64,000 bases of DNA from an uncultured Ruminiclostridium sp. (GTDB lineage: Bacteria; Bacillota; Clostridia; Oscillospirales; Ruminococcaceae), in the NCBI GenBank assembly GCA_934454635.1, contig CAKSFR010000004.1, positions 62,001-126,000 on the forward strand, given 5' to 3'. A model generated the notes under the pieces. It made no database searches, was not told where the DNA came from, and was given only the letters and a program-made list of their open reading frames with translations. A program made the translations under genes and the position numbers. Below, in pieces: positions 58,635 through 64,000 of this stretch. How positions within the stretch are numbered: the first letter of the stretch is position 1; every line of letters begins with the position of its first letter.

Positions 58635-59657
58635 TCAAATGATCATCATGCTGTCGCCGAAGCTGAAAAAGCGGTATTTCTCGCGAATTGCGGTCTCATA
58701 CGCCGCAAGCGTTTGCTCGCGCCCCATAAACGCGCTGACAAGCATAATAAGCGTGCTTTCGGGCAGGTGGAAATTTGTGATAAGCCCGTCGATCGCCTTG
58801 AACTCGTAACCGGGATAAATAAAAATCCCCGTGTCCTCCGTGCAGGCTATGACCTCGCCGTATTTCTGCGCGGCGGACTCGAGCGTGCGGCAGCTTGTCG
58901 TTCCGACAGCTACGACCCGCCCTCCGCGAGCCCTGCACTCATTTATTTTATCCGCAGTTTCCTGCGGGATTGTGAAGTGCTCGACGTGCATTTTGTGGTC
59001 GAGAATGTTGTCCTCTTTAACGGGGCGGAACGTTCCAAGCCCGACGTGCAGCGTCACATAAGCCGTATCCACACCCTTTTCGCGCAGCGACGCGAAAACA
59101 TTTTCCGTGAAATGAAGTCCCGCCGTCGGCGCTGCCGCAGAGCCTAGCTCATGCGAATATATGGTATTATAGCGATCCTTGTCCTTGAGCTTTTCGGTTA
59201 TATACGGCGGCAGTGGCATCTGACCTATACGGTCGAGAATGTCGAAAAACACTCCATCAAAATCAAAACGGACAATGCGGTTCCCGTCGTCTACCGTTTC
59301 AAGCACCTCTGCGCTGAGTTCTTCGGAAAAATCCACGACCGCGCCCTTTTTCAGACGTCTTCCCGGGCGAACCATAACCTCCCATGTGTCGTAGCTCTGC
59401 TGTTTAAGCAGCAGAAATTCGCACGGAACCTGCGTACGCCGCTTCGTACCGTAAATTCTCGCCGGAAATACCTTTGAATCGTTAAGAACAAGCAGGTCGC
59501 CGGCACTGAGATATTTTGCGACATTGTAAAAGTGGTCGTGCGTGATTTCGCCTGTCGCGCGGTCAATTTTCATAAGCCTTGAACTGTCGCGCGGCTCAAG
59601 CGGAGTCTGCGCAATCAATTCCTGCGGTAAATCATAGTAAAAATCGGATCTCTGCAT
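58635..59657 (-). CDS. queA: S-adenosylmethionine:tRNA ribosyltransferase-isomerase
   Basis: Transfers and isomerises the ribosyl part of SAM onto preQ1 in tRNA, giving epoxyqueuosine. It starts DFYYDLPQELIAQTPLEPRDSSRLM (in parts) with VLNDSKVFPARIYG and the SAPTAGLHFT-like AAAPTAGLHFTE segment. The length of 340 is normal. GGAAGGC precedes ATG. First gene of the queA-nudix-phosphoesterase-tgt operon. Confidence 0.96.
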   Translation of the reverse strand: MQRSDFYYDLPQELIAQTPLEPRDSSRLMKIDRATGEITHDHFYNVAKYLSAGDLLVLNDSKVFPARIYGTKRRTQVPCEFLLLKQQSYDTWEVMVRPGRRLKKGAVVDFSEELSAEVLETVDDGNRIVRFDFDGVFFDILDRIGQMPLPPYITEKLKDKDRYNTIYSHELGSAAAPTAGLHFTENVFASLREKGVDTAYVTLHVGLGTFRPVKEDNILDHKMHVEHFTIPQETADKINECRARGGRVVAVGTTSCRTLESAAQKYGEVIACTEDTGIFIYPGYEFKAIDGLITNFHLPESTLIMLVSAFMGREQTLAAYETAIREKYRFFSFGDSMMII

Positions 59658-59696
59658 AGCTTGCCTTCCATTTCAACAATTTGCGTCATATTTTCT

Positions 59697-59724
59697 ATTA
59701 TACCATTTTCACGCGGTTTGTCAA
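59697..59724 (-). promoter_or_regulatory. Promoter of queA operon
   Basis: On the minus strand, TTGACA (59724-59719), 16-bp spacer, TATAAT (59702-59697). Confidence 0.85.
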
Positions 59725-59754
59725 CCGTTTGCGTGGATTTATTGCCGCAAAAGA

Positions 59755-59858
59755 TGGGGCGCACGCGTGCGATACGGCGGCAAAGCCGTATCGCACAGGC
59801 GGCGAAGCCGCCGCCAAGGATATGCCGCGCGAAGTGCGGCATATCCGCGTGCGCCCCA
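59755..59858. repeat. Four-way cloverleaf element 1 (104 bp)
   Basis: Outer stem TGGGGCGCACGCG (59755-59767) with 59846-59858, perfect 13 bp. Inside: arm 1, 59768-59778 with 59785-59795 (11 bp); arm 2, GGCGGC-GAA-GCCGCC (59798-59812); arm 3, 59819-59828 with 59836-59845 (10 bp). Only eight bases are unpaired at the junction. It lies 30 bp upstream of the queA -35. Confidence 0.85.
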
Positions 59859-59962
59859 CATCGGGAGAAAGCACTTTCCGACCCGAAAAAGCGGGAAGAA
59901 CTATCCCACGAAACGCGGCGTTTTGCTACGTTTGCGGGGAGCGCTAAGCATACAAAAGCCGC

Positions 59963-60004
59963 AGCGCCCGCCGACGAGGGGTTTTCCCTCAGTCGGCGGG
60001 CGCT
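59963..60004. repeat. Long hairpin in intergenic region
   Basis: AGCGCCCGCCGAC (59963-59975) pairs with 59992-60004 (13 bp perfect); inside, GAGGG and CCCTC extend the stem past one bulged A to a GTTTT loop. Confidence 0.75.
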
Positions 60005-60153
60005 CTGCGCTTTCCCAAAGCTTTACTTTATTTCGCACAAACTCGCGGCTTTCAATTTCATCGCGATATTCCACCGTTTGAGCAACGCCGCGCTTTTAAC
60101 GCTGTATAAACTCCCGCACACGGCGCTCCGCTGCTTCGCAGCTCCGCGCCGCC

Positions 60154-60408
60154 TCACCAGTACGTTTTCGGGTGAGGGCAATACTGCCCCCTCTTTGCCG
60201 CGCGCAGTTCAACATAACAGCCGCACACCGCGCACATACCGCTGTTCAACTGTTCGCATACCGAACATATACCGAGCCTACGGCGATATTCCGCTTCGTC
60301 GGCACGCTGTTCCTGCGGCATCGCTGCGATTATTTCACGAACGGTCAGGAGCGCGCCGTCAGGGTCATATTCCTCAAGCAGACATTTCCGACAAAACGGC
60401 TTGCTCAT
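60154..60408 (-). CDS. DUF6171-like Cys-rich small protein
   Basis: 84 residues with eight Cys (6, 9, 48, 51, 59, 62, 64, 77). The patterns [34 protein letters not shown] and a closing CPHP fit DUF6171, a family likely to bind two metal ions. The ATG at 60408 overlaps the stop of the arabinofuranosidase gene (ATGA, 60405-60408), which fixes the start. Function unknown. Its 3' side opens into the stem-loop region. Confidence 0.88.
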   Translation of the reverse strand: MSKPFCRKCLLEEYDPDGALLTVREIIAAMPQEQRADEAEYRRRLGICSVCEQLNSGMCAVCGCYVELRAAKRGQYCPHPKTYW

Positions 60409-61880
60409 GACAGAGTTATCCTTACTATCGAGCAAGGCGGGAGAACGATGGAAAATCCGCCGTCTGTTAAGCACGCTGAATACGGTTTTATCGTTACATT
60501 TTCGGGCGTATCGAAATCGTTTTTGTCCGTAACATTCCCCGTGAGAATTTCAGCTGAAGCCAATGACGGCAAAAATCCGTTGAGTCCGCACGAAATTTCA
60601 GCCTCTTCCGAGAGCGAGCAGTTAGCAAGCGTAACCGTTATCACATTTTCCTTTATTGAAGCGGAACAGCTTATCATCGGTATCTCAGCGCCCTCGCCGA
60701 CAGTCTCGTTTTTAATGTGCGAATAGATAAGTTCGCCGTTCTGGTGTTCCTTAAACAAGTCGAAAACATGATATGTCGGCGTTTTTATCATCTTTTCGCC
60801 CTCGGTAAGAATCAGTGCCTGAAGAACATTTACCGCCTGCGCGAGATTCGCCATAACCACGCGGTCGGAGTGATTATTGAAAATATTCAGATTGCACGCG
60901 GCAACAATAGCGTCCCGCATGGTGTTCTGCTGATATAGAAAACCGGGATTCGTTCCGGGTTCAACATCATACCAACAGCCCCACTCATCAACGATAAGTC
61001 CTATCTCATGATTTTTATCGTGGCGCTCCATAACCGCCGTGTGACGCTTGATAAGCTCTTCCATAAACAGCGTTTTAGAAATTGTTTCATAGTATTCGAC
61101 GGGGGTAAATTCCGTCGCGCTTCCTTTTTCACTCCAGTTCCCCGTCGGCAGTGTGTAGTAATGCAGAGAAATAGCCTTTGTGTGCCACGGCTTAACGCTT
61201 TCGAGCAGCTTATCCGTCCAGTTGTAATCGTCCGCGCTCGGTCCGCAGGCGATCCTGAACAGTTCGTTTCCGCTGAAATTCTTGCAGAAGCTCTGATAAC
61301 GGCGATATTCGTCCGCATAATATTCGGGTCGCATATTCCCGCCGCAGCCCCAGTTTTCGTTGCCTATTCCGAGGTATTTCAGTTTCCACGGCTTTTCGCG
61401 GCCGTTTTTCCGACGCAGCTCCGCCATAGGTGAAACGCCGTCGAAAGTGATATATTCTATCCATTCCGACAGCTCCTGAACCGTCCCGCTGCCGAGATTA
61501 CCCGCAAGATACGGCTCACAGCCGATTTCCTCGCAAAGATTAAAGAACTCGTGCGTACCGAACGAATTGTCCTCCGTTACGCCGCCCCAGTTTGTATTCA
61601 CCATCTTTTTTCTTGATGACTTTTCGCCGATACCGTCTTTCCAGTGATATTCGTCCGCAAAACACCCGCCCGGCCAGCGAAGAACAGGCATCTTAATTTT
61701 TCGGAATGCCTCGATAATGTCGGTGCGCACGCCGTTTTTATTGGGAATTTCCGATTCCTCCCCGACATAAATTCCGTTGTAAATGCAGCGCCCGAGATGC
61801 TCGGAAAAATGTCCGTAAATTTCAGGATTTATGTGAGAAATTCGATCCGCAGCGTTCAGTGTAAGCTTAATATTCTTCAT
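60405..61880 (-). CDS. Alpha-L-arabinofuranosidase, GH51
   Basis: Cleaves alpha-L-arabinose side chains from arabinoxylan or arabinan fragments; no signal peptide, so it works inside the cell on imported oligosaccharides. Acid/base Glu175 in GIGNENWG and nucleophile Glu299 in VDEWGCWY are in place, with [14 protein letters not shown] near 67-80. 491 residues. ATG at 61880 follows GGTGA; an ATG at 61892 sits on the ribosome site. Divergent from an AraC regulator that probably controls it. Confidence 0.94.
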   Translation of the reverse strand: MKNIKLTLNAADRISHINPEIYGHFSEHLGRCIYNGIYVGEESEIPNKNGVRTDIIEAFRKIKMPVLRWPGGCFADEYHWKDGIGEKSSRKKMVNTNWGGVTEDNSFGTHEFFNLCEEIGCEPYLAGNLGSGTVQELSEWIEYITFDGVSPMAELRRKNGREKPWKLKYLGIGNENWGCGGNMRPEYYADEYRRYQSFCKNFSGNELFRIACGPSADDYNWTDKLLESVKPWHTKAISLHYYTLPTGNWSEKGSATEFTPVEYYETISKTLFMEELIKRHTAVMERHDKNHEIGLIVDEWGCWYDVEPGTNPGFLYQQNTMRDAIVAACNLNIFNNHSDRVVMANLAQAVNVLQALILTEGEKMIKTPTYHVFDLFKEHQNGELIYSHIKNETVGEGAEIPMISCSASIKENVITVTLANCSLSEEAEISCGLNGFLPSLASAEILTGNVTDKNDFDTPENVTIKPYSACLTDGGFSIVLPPCSIVRITLS

Positions 61881-61920
61881 GGCGTTCACCATTCCTTTCG
61901 TTTTTATTTATTTTACACCA

Positions 61921-61949
61921 TTGACAACCCGCGTACAATGACATATAAT
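61921..61949 (+). promoter_or_regulatory. Promoter of araC-type gene, overlapping the divergent abf promoter
   Basis: TTGACA (61921-61926), 17-bp spacer, TATAAT (61944-61949). On the minus strand TTGTAC (61939-61934), 17 bp, TAAAAT (61916-61911) would serve the arabinofuranosidase gene; the two overlap, allowing joint control. Confidence 0.75.
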
Positions 61950-61994
61950 ATCTTTATACTGATATATCATACTATTTTATTGAGGAGCTGCGCT

Positions 61995-62777
61995 ATGACT
62001 CTGCATGATATGGGAATGAACTATCGTCACGAGCCTGATTTTTACATTGACCGTCCGAACGGCTCGGGTGACAATCTTATACTGATATTTAAAACGCCTG
62101 CAAAAATAAAACTTCGCGGAGAGGAAAACGTTGTTCCCGCAGATACTGCAATTATATACAAAAACGGAACTGAACAATCCTACGGCGCAGGCAATTCTAC
62201 ATATATAAACCACTGGCTTCATTTCGACGCAGACGAAAGCGATATCTTTCACTTCACGTCCGGAGTGCGGTTCGATACGCCAATTTTATTGAAAAACTGT
62301 ATTGTCTGTGAGAAAATAATGAACGAGATCAATCTTGAACGGCTTTCGGGGAATCCAACCGCAAGCATATGCATCGATATTCTGCTGCGGCTGCTGCTTA
62401 TACGCATGGGCGAGAATTTTCCGACTGCCGACGGAAATGAAACTTCCTGCGAAAATCCGCACAGCCAAGCGCTCCGCGAACTTCGCGCAGAAATCTATGA
62501 AAACACTTCTTCAAATACCACGATAAATGCTCTCGCGGCAAGGCTCGGACTAAGCCCGTCATATTTTCAGGCGCTCTATAAGGCGCAGTTCTGCGTAAGC
62601 TGCTACGAGGACGTGATTACCGCACGGATACGCGCCGCAAAATACTACCTGCGTACAACGCGGCTTTCCGTCAAGGAGGTCTCCGCGCTTTGCGGCTGCG
62701 ATAATCCAGAGCATTTCATGCGCCAGTTCCGCGCAAGAACGGGACTTACTCCGACCGAATACAGAACTAACATATAG
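61995..62777 (+). CDS. AraC-family transcriptional regulator
   Basis: 260 residues. An N-terminal cupin-like sensor domain (~20-130) and a C-terminal double HTH: INALAARLGLSPSYFQALYK near 177-196 and VKEVSALCGCDNPEHFMRQFRARTG near 225-249, ending TPTEYR. AraC proteins of this type respond to sugars; the divergent GH51 gene suggests arabinose or an arabino-oligosaccharide. GAGGAG precedes ATG at 61995; the longer upstream frame crosses the promoter. Confidence 0.92.
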   Translation: MTLHDMGMNYRHEPDFYIDRPNGSGDNLILIFKTPAKIKLRGEENVVPADTAIIYKNGTEQSYGAGNSTYINHWLHFDADESDIFHFTSGVRFDTPILLKNCIVCEKIMNEINLERLSGNPTASICIDILLRLLLIRMGENFPTADGNETSCENPHSQALRELRAEIYENTSSNTTINALAARLGLSPSYFQALYKAQFCVSCYEDVITARIRAAKYYLRTTRLSVKEVSALCGCDNPEHFMRQFRARTGLTPTEYRTNI

Positions 62778-62805
62778 CCGTACATTTACCCGCAACGCAC
62801 GACAA

Positions 62806-62840
62806 AGCGCCTGCCCGCTGCTTCGCAGCGGGCAGGCGCT
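62806..62840. repeat. 16-bp perfect hairpin after araC gene
   Basis: AGCGCCTGCCCGCTGC (62806-62821) pairs perfectly with 62825-62840 over a TTC loop. No T tract. Companion of the cloverleaf that begins 22 bp later. Confidence 0.8.
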
Positions 62841-62861
62841 CCCACACTTTCTGCTCCCCCA

Positions 62862-62968
62862 CGGGCGCGCGGCGCGCCTTTCATTTGGCAAAGCCAAATG
62901 AAAGTGCAGCGGCAAAGCCGCTGCCGCCGCTGTTCGCTTCGCGAACAGCGGCGCGCGCCGCGCGCCCG
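62862..62968. repeat. Four-way cloverleaf element 2 (107 bp)
   Basis: Outer stem 62862-62877 (CGGGCGCGCGGCGCGC) with 62953-62968, perfect 16 bp. Arm 1, 62878-62889 with 62893-62904 (12 bp, AAA loop); arm 2, 62906-62913 with 62917-62924 (8 bp, AAA loop); arm 3, 62926-62937 with 62941-62952 (12 bp, TTC loop). Only two bases at the junction are unpaired. It sits between convergent genes. Confidence 0.88.
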
Positions 62969-62978
62969 CCCGCTACAG

Positions 62979-63665
62979 CTACATCTGCCGCAGTGCAGCG
63001 GGATCCGCCATCCGCTTTGTCGAGCGCCGCCGATACGCACCGCTCGCAATAGCAAGCGAAAGCCCATACCCCGCCGCAAGCACGGCGAGGTAAATGCATA
63101 CCGCCGCAGGAACGGAAAAGCCGAACCCATGCGTCGAAAATTCCCTGAACGCCGGAATACCTTCGCAGGCAAAAAGTCCGATCATCAAAATCGCGTCGAT
63201 AAGCGGCGCAAAATACCAGCAGAACACAAAAGAGAGCTGCGTAACGAGCGTGCATATCGCACTGAGTACAAGAATATCGCTTATCTGCCTGACTGAGGCG
63301 ATTCCGCAGGAAAATGAAACTACGTTAAAAATCATTTCCAAAACAGTCACGGCGAACAATATAACCGAAAATATTGTCGGTACCGTTCTTGTCATTAGCT
63401 TTCGCGCGTACGGAAGCGAGTAGAAAAATCTCGATGAATATACGCCACCAACGCCGAAAAGCATTACCGCAGAGTAAGTGGATATAAGAAAATTCACCGC
63501 AGTCACGTCGATTTTCGATATATAGTCCGCGTCGCCGTATCCTGTCGAATCAAAAGCTATGCACGCAGTCAGTATTATCGCACACAGCGTAAATGTTATA
63601 ACAAAAACTTTCGCAAACGTATTTCCGCGCAGCATGACTCTGATTATTCCCGTTGGTGATTTCAT
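62979..63665 (-). CDS. Membrane protein, ABC-2-type permease-like
   Basis: 228 residues with six hydrophobic helices (~18-36, 57-75, 95-118, 127-150, 155-172, 185-208) in the ABC-2 permease style and a basic C-terminal tail. N-terminal IIRVMLRGNTFAKVFVI is usual for such permeases. AAGGGG precedes ATG. It ends 11 bp from the cloverleaf. It is 27 bp downstream of another membrane gene, and an ATPase partner may lie beyond the window. Confidence 0.75.
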   Translation of the reverse strand: MKSPTGIIRVMLRGNTFAKVFVITFTLCAIILTACIAFDSTGYGDADYISKIDVTAVNFLISTYSAVMLFGVGGVYSSRFFYSLPYARKLMTRTVPTIFSVILFAVTVLEMIFNVVSFSCGIASVRQISDILVLSAICTLVTQLSFVFCWYFAPLIDAILMIGLFACEGIPAFREFSTHGFGFSVPAAVCIYLAVLAAGYGLSLAIASGAYRRRSTKRMADPAALRQM

Positions 63666-63692
63666 ATAAAAACCCCTTTTCTTTTTGAAATT

Positions 63693-64000
63693 TTAATCGT
63701 TGTACACTTTCGGCAGCTTTTTATAGGTGATTATCAGGCTTGCCGCCTCGCTTATTACGCCGACTGCACAGACAATGCAGACCGCCGCGATTTGTCCTTC
63801 GAACAGCTCCGAAAGTTCATCGCCGATCACTGAACCTGCCGCAAATCCGCTGAGAAATGCCCCGAATAATCCCATTACAAGCGACAGCGCTACGGATTTT
63901 TTCACAAGCATAGTTATCGGGCGCATCAGCGCGTGAAAAACAAAGACCAAAGCCGCCGTCGATAGCACCGCGCACGGCTTCATTCCCATAATAAGACCTC
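63693..64000 (-). CDS. Membrane protein, ABC-2-like, possibly cut by the window edge
   Basis: The visible 98 residues from an ATG at 63989 carry about three helices (VLSTAALVFVFHAL; SLVMGLFGAFLSGFAAG; AAVCIVCAVGVISEAASLI). The frame stays open to the window edge, and the content looks like the C-terminal part of a permease, although GAGGT before that ATG would also suit a short gene. It probably works with the next permease-like gene. Confidence 0.6.
   Translation of the reverse strand, partial: GLIMGMKPCAVLSTAALVFVFHALMRPITMLVKKSVALSLVMGLFGAFLSGFAAGSVIGDELSELFEGQIAAVCIVCAVGVISEAASLIITYKKLPKVYND

Larger units (their letters stand above)
59658..60153. other. Intergenic region (496 bp) full of stem-loops
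   Basis: Holds the queA promoter, the cloverleaf at 59755-59858, an 18-bp hairpin (59963-60004) and a hairpin with symmetric internal loop (60122-60150: GGCGC-TCC-GCTGC-TTC-GCAGC-TCC-GCGCC). The reading frames here translate palindromes and are not credible proteins. It shares GCGCTTTTAACG with the region near 7359. Confidence 0.75.

Noticed and set aside
59658..59696. PreQ1 riboswitch before queA
   Set aside because: The ~39-nt leader lacks the C-rich loop and A-rich tail of known preQ1 riboswitches.
59661..60410. A long plus-strand ORF of 249 codons across the stem-loop region
   Set aside because: It is produced by translating palindromes and the antisense of DUF6171, has an Arg/Ala-rich random composition and no ribosome site; the minus-strand promoter and hairpins explain the DNA better.
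1..64000. CRISPR array, prophage, rRNA operon or complete insertion sequence
   Set aside because: I found no regularly spaced repeats, no phage structural or integrase genes, no rRNA sequence and no transposase; only short inverted-repeat elements without genes.

Overview
The window looks like the chromosome of a spore-forming, anaerobic Firmicute of the Ruminococcus/Oscillospiraceae type (class Clostridia). Supporting signs are AGGAGG-type ribosome binding sites, several TTG starts, sigma-A promoters with 17-bp spacers, a T-box leader, sporulation genes (sigK, spoIVB), a reverse rubrerythrin behind a PerR-type box, and small DUF6472/DUF6171/DUF1540-type Cys-rich proteins. Gene content is mostly chromosomal housekeeping. 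I see no rRNA, CRISPR array, prophage or full insertion sequence.

Layout. 0-7.3 kb (+): secreted CE2-like esterase lipoprotein, S-adenosylhomocysteine hydrolase, AEC carrier, two FAD-dependent oxidoreductases coupled to a small Cys protein, alpha/beta hydrolase. 7.3-12.3 kb (-): FtsX/MacB-type permease with its lipoprotein adaptor (no ATPase gene seen) and an SH3-domain surface protein. 12.4-20 kb: pyridoxal kinase, pyrE, DUF1015, a LUD-domain protein, a HAD phosphatase fused to a nuclease-like domain, GAPDH, GNAT, YbaK. 20-27 kb: orphan peptide-binding lipoprotein, D-2-hydroxyacid dehydrogenase, MarR, DAHP synthase, Ig-like exported protein, reverse rubrerythrin. 27-35.8 kb: murA with a WalJ-like hydrolase and a radical SAM protein, two cyclophilin lipoproteins, cysE-cysS under a T-box that appears to read Cys, sigK with a sigma-E-like promoter, tRNA-Thr. 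35.9-42 kb (-): NERD protein, ychF, recD2, PFL/DUF711 and ACT proteins. 42-49.6 kb (+): PHP phosphatase, Lrp regulator, aminotransferase and ispE in one overlapping operon, then gls24-fakA-recG. 49.7-64 kb: an EAL protein with a beta-solenoid tail, nucleotide salvage genes, spoIVB, the queA-nudix-phosphoesterase-tgt operon, an arabinofuranosidase with a divergent AraC regulator, and two ABC-2-like membrane proteins.

Genes that work together: cysE and cysS (Cys supply and charging under one T-box); queA and tgt (queuosine tRNA modification); sigK and spoIVB (late sporulation); abf and araC (arabinoside use); gls24 and fakA (membrane lipid/envelope).

The most unusual non-coding signals are two roughly 105-bp elements (59755-59858 and 62862-62968) that fold as perfect four-way cloverleafs, each with a GC-rich outer stem and three hairpin arms. 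A second family of short AT-rich inverted-repeat elements sits at the 3' ends of genes (49673-49778, 55791-55888, probably 13392-13415). The most unusual proteins are the EAL/beta-solenoid fusion and the HAD/nuclease-like fusion.
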